From Sphingomonas sp. NFR04 (GTDB taxonomy: Bacteria; Pseudomonadota; Alphaproteobacteria; Sphingomonadales; Sphingomonadaceae): a stretch of DNA of 64,000 nucleotides. The position numbers were made by a program, and so were the translations under genes. The stretch is from positions 620,001-684,000 of the forward strand of contig NZ_FORV01000001.1 in the NCBI RefSeq assembly GCF_900114095.1, in the 5' to 3' direction. A model generated the notes under the pieces. It did no database searches, had not been told where the DNA came from, and saw only the letters and a list, made by a program, of their open reading frames with translations. How positions within the stretch are numbered: position 1 is the stretch's first letter; each line of letters begins with the position of its first letter. Positions 35,681 through 43,468 of this stretch are shown in pieces.

Positions 35681-35994
35681 TCGCCGCCGGGATGACGCTG
35701 CTCGGCATGTTCGCGCTCGCCGCAGCCATGCCCCGCCACGCGCCGGCGCTGCTCGGGGCATGGGAGCGGCGCGTGCCAGCCGCCCGGCTGCGCATCGGCG
35801 GCTGGGCCCTTTTGGCGGCAGCGCTCGCCGCCACCCTGGCTGCATCCGACTGGCCGCTCGCGCTGGTGACCTGGGGCGGCGTGCTGCCGTTCAGCGCCGC
35901 GCTCGTCCTGCTCGGCTTGACCTATGACGTCCGCCTCGCGCGCGGCGCGGCCGTACTGGGCGCGCTCGCCATCCTCGTGGGGCTGCTGCGCTAG
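35677..35994 (+). CDS. DUF3325 family small membrane protein
   Basis: The 105-residue protein has three hydrophobic segments with the conserved AAMPRHAPALLG (short basic loop after the first helix) and a C-terminal WGGVLPFSAALVLLGLTY block. DUF3325 proteins accompany PepSY proteins in iron-uptake operons. The ATG overlaps the PepSY stop (ATGA). It is the last gene of the operon and its stop lies 3 bases from the end of the convergent deaminase gene. Confidence 0.82.
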   Translation: MIAAGMTLLGMFALAAAMPRHAPALLGAWERRVPAARLRIGGWALLAAALAATLAASDWPLALVTWGGVLPFSAALVLLGLTYDVRLARGAAVLGALAILVGLLR

Positions 35995-35997
35995 GGC

Positions 35998-36492
35998 TCA
36001 GAGATTGGCCTGTTCCTCCACCGGCAGCTCGGCATCGGGGGGATAATAGAGCGTCCCGCATTCGGCGGCGAGACAGCCGCCCTCAATCACGATGTCGTCG
36101 CGATAGGCGTCGCCGATGAAGCCCAGCGTATCCACATGCCGCGCCTCGAAATACATCGGATGCACGTCGTCGCGCCCCGCGCCGTAGACCACGCGCCCGA
36201 CCTTCGACCAGATCAAGGCCATCGTGCACATCCCGCAGGGCTGCAGCGTCGAGTAGAGCGTCGCCCCGCGCAATTCGAGCTCGCCGGTGCTCTCGCAAGC
36301 GCGGCGGATCGCCATCATCTCGGCATGGGCGGTGGCGTCGGGCAGTTCGTGCGTCTGGTTGCGCTCGGCCGCGAGTACCTTGCCGTCGAGCACGATCACG
36401 CAGCCGAGCGGCGAGGTGGAGGGGTCCGATCCCTTCGACCGCGCGACCTCGATCGCCATCCGCATCCACTGTTCGTCATTCTGATCGGCCAT
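35998..36492 (-). CDS. nucleoside/nucleobase deaminase (CDA-fold)
   Basis: The 164-residue protein has the zinc-binding HAEMMAIRRA (His and catalytic Glu) and PCGMCTMALIW motifs of the cytidine-deaminase superfamily. The C-terminal section with GGCLAAEC is unlike TadA, and the protein best fits the guanine-deaminase-like or CMP/dCMP-type nucleoside deaminases. The substrate is uncertain. The ATG at 36492 has GGGAG 7 bases upstream; the longer open frame upstream lacks such support. It is divergent from the small exported proteins. Confidence 0.87.
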   Translation of the reverse strand: MADQNDEQWMRMAIEVARSKGSDPSTSPLGCVIVLDGKVLAAERNQTHELPDATAHAEMMAIRRACESTGELELRGATLYSTLQPCGMCTMALIWSKVGRVVYGAGRDDVHPMYFEARHVDTLGFIGDAYRDDIVIEGGCLAAECGTLYYPPDAELPVEEQANL

Positions 36493-36677
36493 GCGCATTC
36501 TCCCAATGGAGGGGCACAACGCGCCGACGCCGCTTTGGCCGCCAGGTACCAAGGGACAGGGCGGCGCCCGCCACACCTTCGCCGCTGCGACAATTTGCGA
36601 CAATGTTAGGCGGCCGCCGAAGCAACCCGGCCGGCGCTGCCGTGTTCCTTGCTCCTCCAGTCCTTTGAGGAGTCGAC

Positions 36678-36860
36678 ATGAAGATCAAGGCAATCGGATC
36701 GATCTGCGCAGCGCTCGCCGCCGCCGCCATCGTCGCCACCCCGGCGGTCGCCGCGCCGCGGCACATGGTGAAGAAGCGCGTCTGCAAGGTCGAGCAACGC
36801 GGCCATGGCATGCACCACAAGCGTATCCGGCATTGCCGCACGGTCTGGGTCCGCCGCTGA
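36678..36860 (+). CDS. small exported basic protein, 60 residues
   Basis: The protein has a signal peptide (MKIKAIGSICAALAAAAIVA, cleavage likely after PAVAA). The mature part is about 34 residues and very basic, with several His, Arg and two Cys: KKRVCKVEQRGHGMHH and RIRHCRTVWVRR. The cysteines could form a disulphide in the periplasm. A GAGGAG ribosome binding site precedes the ATG. No named family is recognised. It precedes another exported protein by 53 bases. Confidence 0.72.
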   Translation: MKIKAIGSICAALAAAAIVATPAVAAPRHMVKKRVCKVEQRGHGMHHKRIRHCRTVWVRR

Positions 36861-36913
36861 GGCACCAGCCCGGCGCCGCTTGCGGACGCCGGCACTATGC
36901 AAGGAGATACCGA

Positions 36914-37291
36914 ATGAAGATGATGTTCACCCCGGCCCTGGCCGCCGTAGCCTGCATGGGCATGGTTGCCGTCGGCGCGCCCGCCACCGCCGCGCAGCAG
37001 CGTGATCACCGCTGGCACGACGAAGACCGGAACTGGGATCCGGCCCAATCCTATCGCGATACCAAGCACGCTCCGCGCCGGCTCGGCCGGAACGACCGGA
37101 TCTATCGCGGCCGTGACGGGCGGACCTATTGCCGCCGCTCCGACGGCACGACCGGCCTGGTGATCGGCGGCGTTGCCGGCGGCGTCCTCGGCAATGTGGT
37201 CGGCGGCGGCACGCTGGGAACGCTGCTCGGTGCGGGCGGCGGCGCGCTGCTCGGGCGCCAGATCGACCGCGGCAACGTTAAGTGTAAGTGA
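36914..37291 (+). CDS. exported glycine-zipper 2TM-like protein
   Basis: The 125-residue protein has a signal peptide (MKMMFTPALAAVACMGMVAV to about ATAAQ). A polar Arg/Asp/His-rich middle follows (DHRWHDEDRNWDPAQSYRDT, then YRGRDGRTYCRRSDGTTG). The C-terminus is a glycine zipper, GLVIGGVAGGVLGNVVGGGT. Glycine-zipper 2TM proteins sit in the outer membrane or periplasm; their role is uncertain. AAGGAGAT lies 8 bases before the ATG. Paired with the small basic exported protein upstream, likely one transcript. Confidence 0.82.
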   Translation: MKMMFTPALAAVACMGMVAVGAPATAAQQRDHRWHDEDRNWDPAQSYRDTKHAPRRLGRNDRIYRGRDGRTYCRRSDGTTGLVIGGVAGGVLGNVVGGGTLGTLLGAGGGALLGRQIDRGNVKCK

Positions 37292-37297
37292 CGTGAC

Positions 37298-37329
37298 CCA
37301 GGGCCCGGCGGTCAACCGACGGGCCCTGG
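37298..37329. terminator. hairpin between convergent genes
   Basis: CCAGGGCCCG (37298-37307) pairs perfectly with CGGGCCCTGG (37320-37329) across a 12-base loop, just before the end of the GNAT gene. There is no T-run, so it may be a bidirectional structural terminator. Confidence 0.45.
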
Positions 37330-37332
37330 CGA

Positions 37333-37821
37333 TCAAAGCCGGCGGTAGAGAATCAGCGCGTCCACCATGCCAAGCGCTGGATGGTCGAACGCCTCGGGCG
37401 CCCTGCCGATCGTCTCGAAGCCGAGCGCGTGCCAGAGCCGCACCGCAGGCGCATTGCTGCTCACCACGAAATTGAACTGCATCGCGCGAAAGCCCCGCGC
37501 CCGCGCCTCGGCAAAGCTGTGCTTGGCCATTGCCCGTGCAATGCCGCGGCCCCGCGCGGCCTCATGCGTCGCATAACCGCAATTGGCGACGTGCGCGCCG
37601 CCGCCCGCCTGATTGGCACGGAGATAATAGGTGCCGAGCACCCGCGCTTCCGCTTCCGCGACGAAGCTCTCGCGATCGGGCCCCAGCCAATAGGCCAGCG
37701 CCGCCTCGCGCGAGAGGTCACGGTCGAGTGCGTAGGTCTCGCCGGCGCGGAGCACCGGCTCGAGGATCGCCCAGATCGCCGCGCCGTCTTCGGGCACGGC
37801 GAGGCGAATCACCGGGATCAC
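37333..37821 (-). CDS. GNAT family N-acetyltransferase
   Basis: The 162-residue protein has the GNAT fold. The acetyl-CoA binding loop is seen in EAARGRGIARAMAKHSFAEA (Q/R-x-x-G-x-G/A pattern), followed by FVVSSNAPAVRLWHALGFE. It starts at GTG (37819-37821), overlapping the dnaA stop by four bases, so translation is probably coupled to dnaA. Its substrate (small molecule or protein) cannot be told from sequence. The coupling to dnaA is noted as a finding. Confidence 0.9.
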   Translation of the reverse strand: MIPVIRLAVPEDGAAIWAILEPVLRAGETYALDRDLSREAALAYWLGPDRESFVAEAEARVLGTYYLRANQAGGGAHVANCGYATHEAARGRGIARAMAKHSFAEARARGFRAMQFNFVVSSNAPAVRLWHALGFETIGRAPEAFDHPALGMVDALILYRRL

Positions 37822-39197
37822 CCCTCCAGGGTGCGCATCAGCGCGCGAACCGCGCCGTCGATCTCGACATCCTTGCTGCGCAGATCCTCGATCCGCTTGA
37901 CCGCATGGATCACCGTCGAGTGATCGCGGTTGCCGAACTTGCGGCCGATCTCGGGCAGCGAGCGCGTGGTCAGCCGCTTGGCGAGGTACATGGCGATCTG
38001 GCGCGGGCGCGCGATCGCCACCGCGCGGCGGGCCGAAATCAGGTCGAGCTGCTTCACTTCGAAATGCGTCGAGACCGCACGCTGGATCTCATCGATCGTG
38101 ATGCGGCGCTGGCTGGTACGCAGCACTTCGCCGAGCACGCTGGTCGCGAAGTCGATGGTGATCGATTCGTTCGACAGGCTGGCATAGGCCACGAGGCGGT
38201 TCAGCGCGCCTTCCAGCTCGCGAACATTGGTGGTGATCCGCGCGGCGAGCAGGTCAGCCACTTCCACCGGCATGTCGACGGCGGGCATGTCCTTCAGCTT
38301 GCGCTCGACGATCGCGCGGCGCAGGTCGAGCTCGGCAGGCTTGATATCCGCCACCAGCCCGGCGCCGAGGCGACCGACCAGACGCGGCTCGAAGCCTTCC
38401 AGCGCCTGGGGCGCGCGATCGGCGGCGATCACCAGCCGCTTGCCGGCGCTCATGAACTCGTTGACCGTGTGGAAGAATTCTTCCTGGGTCGCGTCCTTGC
38501 CGCCGATGAACTGGAGATCGTCGATCATCAGCAGGTCGACCGAGCGCAGCCGGGTCTTGAACGCCAGCGTGTCCTTGTTGCGCAGCGCCTGCACGAACTC
38601 GAACATGAAGCGCTCGCCGGTCGAGTAGATCGCGGTCGCGCCCGGATTCGCTTCGAGAAAGGCGTGGCCGATCGCGTGCATCAGGTGCGTCTTGCCCTGG
38701 CCGGTGCCGGCATGAAGGTAGAGCGGGCTGAACATCGGCACGCCCGGCTGCGCGACGGTGCGCGCGGCGTTGAAGGCGACGCGGTTGGTCGTGCTCGTCA
38801 CGAAGCGATCGAAGGTGAAGCGCGGATCGAACGTCGGGCGCTCGGCCGGCTCGACCAGCGTTTCCTTGCGCGGCGCGGGCGCCGGCTCGGCGCTGAGCAC
38901 GCGCTGCTCGGCGTCCTGCAGCGTCTCCAGCGTGACGCTGCGCACGTTCGGCAGCACCGCGCGGAATTCGAGCAGCAGGCGCTCGGCGTAGTGATTCTTC
39001 ACCCACTGGGTGAGGAAGGGGGACGGCAGGCCCAGACGCACGGCAAGCGAATCGCTTCCCTCGACCAGCACCACCGGCTTCAGCCACTGGTCGAACAGCC
39101 GCTGGCCGGCCGAGCGGCGCAGGTTGGTGCGCACATGCGCCCAAGCCTTGGCGACGTCGCGGCCTTCCTCACGTTCCAGCGGTTGAACCTGAGTCAC
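37818..39197 (-). CDS. dnaA: chromosomal replication initiator DnaA
   Basis: DnaA melts the replication origin and loads helicase. The 459-residue protein has an N-terminal helicase-interaction domain I (about 10-80), a linker, the AAA+ domain III with P-loop GTGQGKTHL and Walker B LLMIDDLQFI, and a C-terminal helix-turn-helix domain IV with the box-recognition region ending GNRDHSTVIHAVKRIE. The chosen GTG at 39195-39197 has GGAAGG 9 bases upstream. A GTG ten codons earlier (39227) is the alternative. dnaN does not follow; instead a GNAT gene overlaps the end. Confidence 0.96.
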   Translation of the reverse strand: MTQVQPLEREEGRDVAKAWAHVRTNLRRSAGQRLFDQWLKPVVLVEGSDSLAVRLGLPSPFLTQWVKNHYAERLLLEFRAVLPNVRSVTLETLQDAEQRVLSAEPAPAPRKETLVEPAERPTFDPRFTFDRFVTSTTNRVAFNAARTVAQPGVPMFSPLYLHAGTGQGKTHLMHAIGHAFLEANPGATAIYSTGERFMFEFVQALRNKDTLAFKTRLRSVDLLMIDDLQFIGGKDATQEEFFHTVNEFMSAGKRLVIAADRAPQALEGFEPRLVGRLGAGLVADIKPAELDLRRAIVERKLKDMPAVDMPVEVADLLAARITTNVRELEGALNRLVAYASLSNESITIDFATSVLGEVLRTSQRRITIDEIQRAVSTHFEVKQLDLISARRAVAIARPRQIAMYLAKRLTTRSLPEIGRKFGNRDHSTVIHAVKRIEDLRSKDVEIDGAVRALMRTLEG

Positions 39198-39576
39198 TGT
39201 GACGCACCCTTCCTTCGCGGGAATCACGATTCCCGCGTTCTAAAACCATTGTGGATCATGAGGCCCATCGCAGCCGGTCATGCCCCCGGAGACGCGCGAT
39301 GAACTCGTTGTCCCCGACCAGCAACGTGGCCGGGACGCTTGTTGTAGGAAGCTCGAACTGAGTCGAGCAAGGGCCTGCCATGTAAACTTTCTGAAATAGT
39401 TTTGTTGACAGCCCGAACCCCTAGGAAAACCGTGGGGCCACCGGATTTGTCTAAATATTCCCGATAGTTAACAAGGTAAAATCAGAGTCATCGGAGACCG
39501 AATCGATACGACTCGTGGATTTGCGCGATTCGCTTGCATTGCTCAAATTTTAACCATTTGTTGCCGCGCAAACGCG
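39198..39576 (-). promoter_or_regulatory. AT-rich dnaA upstream region with clustered GANTC sites
   Basis: This stretch of about 380 bases without a gene is markedly more AT-rich than the rest. GANTC sites are seen at 39221, 39228, 39360, 39485, 39500, 39510 and 39527, plus one at 39191 inside the start of dnaA. Four lie within 47 bases and show all four middle bases. A palindrome of 10-bp arms, CGCGGGAATC-AC-GATTCCCGCG (39216-39237), lies next to the start codon and contains two of the sites. TGTGGATCA (39250-39258) differs from the DnaA box TGTGGATAA at one base. A CtrA-type half site TTAACCAT lies at about 39551. The region is probably the dnaA promoter, with origin function not excluded. 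Confidence 0.6.
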
Positions 39577-39611
39577 AAAAACCCCGCCGGACAGAGTCCG
39601 GCAGGGTTTTT
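39577..39611 (-). terminator. intrinsic terminator of rpsT
   Basis: On the minus strand AAAAACCCTGCCGGAC pairs with GTCCGGCGGGGTTTTT (one mismatch/wobble, 3-4-base loop) and ends in five T. It lies 20 bases after the rpsT stop and ahead of the dnaA promoter region. Confidence 0.88.
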
Positions 39612-39630
39612 CGTTACCGAATAGTTACGG

Positions 39631-39894
39631 TTAGGCGAGCGCTTGAAGACGCTTGTTGAGGCGCGAGAACTTGCGCGCTGCCGTGTTCTTGTGAAGCACG
39701 CCCTTGGCGACGCCACGTGCGATTTCCGGCTGCGCAGCGGCGAGCGCTTCAGTGGCAGCGGCCTTGTCGCCGGCGGTCAGGGCGGCTTCCACCTTCTTCA
39801 CGAAGGTACGGATGCGGCCGACGCGTGCACCGTTGATTTCGGCGCGGCGGTCGTTGCGACGGATGCGCTTCTTCGCTTGCGGCGTATTCGCCAT
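39631..39894 (-). CDS. rpsT: 30S ribosomal protein S20
   Basis: The 87-residue basic helical protein starts [20 protein letters not shown] and ends [18 protein letters not shown], standard S20. The open frame extends 16 codons upstream without family similarity, so the ATG at 39894 is used. It binds 16S rRNA early in small-subunit assembly. Terminator follows at 39577-39611. rpsT next to dnaA is a common alphaproteobacterial arrangement. Confidence 0.97.
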   Translation of the reverse strand: MANTPQAKKRIRRNDRRAEINGARVGRIRTFVKKVEAALTAGDKAAATEALAAAQPEIARGVAKGVLHKNTAARKFSRLNKRLQALA

Positions 39895-39991
39895 TCGGTC
39901 TTGTTCCTGCTCGAAATGGGTGAGGCGCGGAAGCGAGCCCACGCCGGAAAGACGGGCCCTTTATCGGCTGTAGCGATTCGGGTCAATCCTT

Positions 39992-40801
39992 TCAGCGCTG
40001 GCATTTTCCACAATAGAAGGTGGAGCGCCCCGAATCCACGCGACGCTGCACGGGGCGACCGCAAGAGCATGGCTCCCCTTCCCGCCCATAGACGCGCCAC
40101 TCCTTGGCGAAATAGCCGAGTTCGCCGTCTGGCCGGGCATAATCGCGCAAGGTGGAGCCGCCGGCGCGAATCGCCGCCTCCAGTACCTCGCGCACCGAAT
40201 CGACCAGCTTTTCCAGCTTGGCGCGGCCGATCGACCCGGCCGGCTTGGTCGGCGCAATGCCGGCGAGGAACAGCGCCTCGCACACATAGATATTGCCGAG
40301 CCCGGCGACGATTCGCTGGTCGAGCAGCAGCGCCTTCACCGGCGCGATTCGGTCCGCGAACGCCGTCACCAGATGGGCCGCGGTGAAGTCCGGCCCCAGC
40401 GGCTCCGGCCCCAGCGCCTTGAACGCCGGCCACTCGGCCAGTTCGGCGGTGGGGACCAGATCCATCGAGCCGAAACGCCGCGGATCGTTGAGCGACAAGC
40501 GGTGCCGCGCCGTCTCGATCACGACATGGTCGTGCTTGCCGAGTTCCAAAGGATCGATCCGCCAGCGCCCGGACATGCCGAGGTGGAAGACCAGCGTGTC
40601 CTCGCGGTCCGTATCTATAAGGCCATATTTGGCGCGGCGGGACAGGCCGGTGACGGTCGCCCCGGTCAGCCGCTGGCCGAGATCGACCGGGAACGGGCGG
40701 CGCAGGTCGGCGCGGTTCAGCAGCACGCGCTCGATCCGCTGCCCCTCCAGCACGGGGGCGAGACCGCGAACGGTGGTTTCTACTTCGGGAAGCTCAGGCA
40801 T
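39992..40801 (-). CDS. mutM: formamidopyrimidine-DNA glycosylase
   Basis: MutM removes 8-oxoguanine and other oxidised purines from DNA. The 269-residue protein begins MPELPEVETTVRGL (N-terminal Pro nucleophile, catalytic Glu), has the lesion-loop region and helix-two-turn-helix (DQRIVAGLGNIYVCEALFLA), and ends in a zinc finger with PCSCGRP and YCGKCQR. All key residues are present. It is upstream of rpsT on the same strand, 97 bases away. Confidence 0.96.
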   Translation of the reverse strand: MPELPEVETTVRGLAPVLEGQRIERVLLNRADLRRPFPVDLGQRLTGATVTGLSRRAKYGLIDTDREDTLVFHLGMSGRWRIDPLELGKHDHVVIETARHRLSLNDPRRFGSMDLVPTAELAEWPAFKALGPEPLGPDFTAAHLVTAFADRIAPVKALLLDQRIVAGLGNIYVCEALFLAGIAPTKPAGSIGRAKLEKLVDSVREVLEAAIRAGGSTLRDYARPDGELGYFAKEWRVYGREGEPCSCGRPVQRRVDSGRSTFYCGKCQR

Positions 40802-40849
40802 CTGGCGCTACAGCTAGGAAGCGGCAGGCAGAATGTCACCACCCCCCAA

Positions 40850-41014
40850 GATCCTCCCCGGCACGGGAAGGGGACCATTCGCGCCAGCGAATGGTGGAGG
40901 GGCCGCCGCGCGAGCGGCGGTCGTCCCGCGCGCGCCGCCCGCACCGCGCCTGCGGCGCAGCCCCTCCACCACGCGGCTCTGCCGCGCGGTCCCCCTCCCC
41001 GTGCCGGGGAGGAG
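40850..41014. repeat. intergenic inverted-repeat element, copy 5
   Basis: ATCCTCCCCGGCACGGGAAG opens and CCCCGTGCCGGGGAGGAG closes the element. Nested arms include GGTGGAGGGGCCGC facing AGCCCCTCCACCACG and short stems such as CATTCGCGCCAGCGAATG. It is related to copy 3 and lies between the divergent mutM and ubiE genes. Confidence 0.85.
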
Positions 41015-41073
41015 TTGGATGATGCCCCCTCAGCCCCCTTGGTTTGGCCGCCGCCTGCCGCTAAGGCACCCCC

Positions 41074-41805
41074 ATGCCCGATACCGTCTCCTTCGGTTAC
41101 GAAGACGTCGCCCCTGAGGACAAGACCCGCCGCGTCGGCGAGGTGTTCTCGAATGTCGCCCGCAACTACGACCTGATGAACGACGCCATGTCGGGCGGCA
41201 TGCACCGGCTGTGGAAGGATCGCTTCGTCCGCCGGGTGAAGCCGCGCGCGGGCGAGCACATCCTCGACATGGCCGGCGGCACGGGCGACATCGCCTTCCG
41301 AATGGCGGAGACGGGTGCTGCGATCACGGTCGCCGACATCAACTCGGAAATGCTGAGCGTCGGCGTCGAGCGCGCCGCCCAGCGCGGCATCGACGGGCTG
41401 GTATGGACCGAGGCCAATGCCGAGACGCTGCAATTCCCCGATCGCTTCTTCGATGCCTACACCATCGCATTCGGCATCCGGAACGTGACCGACATCCCCA
41501 AGGCGCTCCGCGAGGCGCACCGCGTATTGAAGCGCGGCGGCCGCTTCTTCGTGCTCGAATTCTCGACCACCCAGTGGCCGGGCTTCGCCGAAATCTACGA
41601 CGCCTATTCGCACAAGCTGGTCCCCAAGCTGGGCAAGCTGCTCGCGCAGGACGAGGACAGCTATCGCTACCTGATCGAATCGATCCGCCGCTTCCCCGAC
41701 ATGCCGAGCTTCGAGCGGATGATCGCGGAGGCGGGGTTCCAGCAGACCAAGGTGGAGCCGCTGCTCGGCGGGCTCGTCGCGATCCACAGCGGCTGGAAGA
41801 TTTGA
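41074..41805 (+). CDS. ubiE: ubiquinone/menaquinone biosynthesis C-methyltransferase UbiE
   Basis: UbiE methylates the benzoquinol ring carbon in ubiquinone synthesis. The 243-residue SAM methyltransferase has the family's VGEVFSNVARNYDLMNDAMS near the N-terminus, SAM motif I HILDMAGGTGDIAF, post-I VADINSEML, and IAFGIRNVTDIPKALREAHR with LKRGGRFFVLEFS. It lies between repeat copies 5 and 6 and precedes ubiB; the pairing of ubiE with ubiB is usual in proteobacteria. Confidence 0.96.
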   Translation: MPDTVSFGYEDVAPEDKTRRVGEVFSNVARNYDLMNDAMSGGMHRLWKDRFVRRVKPRAGEHILDMAGGTGDIAFRMAETGAAITVADINSEMLSVGVERAAQRGIDGLVWTEANAETLQFPDRFFDAYTIAFGIRNVTDIPKALREAHRVLKRGGRFFVLEFSTTQWPGFAEIYDAYSHKLVPKLGKLLAQDEDSYRYLIESIRRFPDMPSFERMIAEAGFQQTKVEPLLGGLVAIHSGWKI

Positions 41806-41820
41806 TGGCGCGCGCATGTA

Positions 41821-41929
41821 AGCCCCTCCCCTTCAGGGGAGGGGTTTGGGGTGGGGCCGTGTCTCACCGAGACCAACGGGCGTTCTGGAATCCCTCCACC
41901 CCCAACCCCTCCTCCGAGGAGGAGGGGCT
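41821..41929. repeat. intergenic inverted-repeat element, copy 6
   Basis: This is copy 2 in the opposite orientation: AGCCCCTCCCCTTCAGGGGA then GGGTTTGGGGTGGGGC, a middle with GTGTCTCACCGAGAC and TTCTGGAATCCC, then TCCACCCCCAACCCCTCC and CCGAGGAGGAGGGGCT. Its right arm (GGAGGAGGGG) ends 9-10 bases before the ubiB ATG and so acts as its ribosome binding site. Confidence 0.87.
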
Positions 41930-41935
41930 AGAAGC

Positions 41936-43468
41936 ATGACCGCACCCGCCGTCCATCTCTGGCGCCTGCTCAAATGGGGCCGCATCCTCGCGCGCCACGG
42001 CGCGCTGCGCGGCATCGAGCGCGACGCCAACACCCCGCGTCCGGTGCGCCGCCTCGCGCGCATCGCCCGACTCGGCGCGCGCGTCCCCGCCGTGCCTGCC
42101 TATGCCGATGCCTTCCAGGCGATCGGCCCGGCCGCGATCAAGCTCGGCCAGACGCTCGCCACCCGCCCCGATCTCGTCGGCGAGGAAGCCGCGCACGACC
42201 TGCTCCGGCTGCAGGACGCGCTGCCCCCCGTCCCCTTCGACATCATCCGCGAGCGGATCGAGACCAGCTATGGCCGTCCGCTCTCCGCGATGTTCGCGGA
42301 AGTAGAGGAGCGCCCGATCGGCGCCGCCTCGATCGCGCAGGTGCACCGCGCGGTGACCACCGACGGCCGCCGCGTCGCGGTGAAGGTCCTGCGCCCGGGT
42401 ATCGAAAGCGATTTCGCCCGCGCGATCGACACCTATGAATGGGCCGCCGCCCAGCTCGAGGCCTATGGCGGCGAGGCACGCCGCCTCCGCCCACGCCTGG
42501 TGATCGAAAGCTTCAAGCGCTGGACCGTGCGCGAGCTCGACTTCCGCCGCGAAGCCGCCTCGGCCTCCGAACTCGCCGAGGCGATGACCGCCGAGCCGGA
42601 CTTCATGGTGCCCGCCATCGACTGGCAGCGCACCACCGGCAAGGTGCTGACGCTGGAGTGGATCGACGGCATCAAGCTGAGCGACCGCGACGCGCTGGTC
42701 CGCGCCGGGCACGACATGCCCGGCCTTGCCGGCAAGCTGATCAAGGCCTTCCTCCGCCAGGCGATCGCCGAGGGCTTTTTCCATGCGGACATGCACCAGG
42801 GCAATCTGTTCGCCCTACCCGATGGCCGCATCGCCGCGATCGATTTCGGTATCATGGGCCGGATCGATCGGCGCGCGCGGGTGTGGCTCGCCGAGATCCT
42901 CTATGGCCTGATCACCGGCGACTATAAGCGCGTCGCCGAGATCCATTTCGAGGCCGGCTATGTCCCCGCCCACCACAATGTCGCCGAGTTCGCCACGGCC
43001 CTGCGTGCGGTAGGCGAACCGATGCGCGGCCTGCCGGTGAAGGAGATGTCGATCGGCGGCATGCTCGACGGCCTGTTCTCGATCACCCGCGACTTCGACA
43101 TGATGACGCAGCCGCATCTGCTGCTGCTCCAGAAGACGATGGTGATGGTGGAAGGCGTCGCGCGCGGGCTCGATCCGGACATCAACCTGTGGGAAGTCTC
43201 GGCGCCCTTCGTCCGCGAGTGGATCCGCACCGAGCTTGGGCCCGAGGCCAAGGTCGCCGACCGGCTGATCGAGGATCTGCGGACCCTCGCCCGACTCCCT
43301 GAGCTGGTCCGCAACATCGAGCGCCGCTTCCCCGCGCCTGGCGGCGCCCCGCCCGAGCCGCCGCTCCGCGAAATCCAGGTCGTGCGCGTCGGCGGCGGGT
43401 GGCGCTATGCGCTGGTGAGCATCGTCGCCGCGCTTGCCGGCGTGGCCGGAACGCTGCTGCTGAAATGA
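41936..43468 (+). CDS. ubiB: UbiB (ABC1/ADCK-type atypical kinase for ubiquinone synthesis)
   Basis: The 510-residue protein has the UbiB signatures: AIKLGQTLATRPDLVGEEAA (KxGQ motif), a glycine/alanine-rich loop near IGAASIAQVHRAV, the catalytic Lys in RVAVKVLRPG, ADMHQGNLFALPDG, and DFGIMGRID. Two C-terminal hydrophobic stretches end the protein (VSIVAALAGVAGTLLL). UbiB supports early ubiquinone biosynthesis by an ATPase-like activity. The frame is open through the repeat upstream; homology starts near MTAPAVHLWRLLKWG. Its stop overlaps the next gene. Confidence 0.95.
   Translation: MTAPAVHLWRLLKWGRILARHGALRGIERDANTPRPVRRLARIARLGARVPAVPAYADAFQAIGPAAIKLGQTLATRPDLVGEEAAHDLLRLQDALPPVPFDIIRERIETSYGRPLSAMFAEVEERPIGAASIAQVHRAVTTDGRRVAVKVLRPGIESDFARAIDTYEWAAAQLEAYGGEARRLRPRLVIESFKRWTVRELDFRREAASASELAEAMTAEPDFMVPAIDWQRTTGKVLTLEWIDGIKLSDRDALVRAGHDMPGLAGKLIKAFLRQAIAEGFFHADMHQGNLFALPDGRIAAIDFGIMGRIDRRARVWLAEILYGLITGDYKRVAEIHFEAGYVPAHHNVAEFATALRAVGEPMRGLPVKEMSIGGMLDGLFSITRDFDMMTQPHLLLLQKTMVMVEGVARGLDPDINLWEVSAPFVREWIRTELGPEAKVADRLIEDLRTLARLPELVRNIERRFPAPGGAPPEPPLREIQVVRVGGGWRYALVSIVAALAGVAGTLLLK

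Noticed and set aside
39198..39576. Chromosomal origin oriC next to dnaA
   Set aside because: Only one DnaA-box-like sequence with a mismatch is visible and no array of boxes. In related alphaproteobacteria the origin is often elsewhere. I keep it as a regulatory region only.
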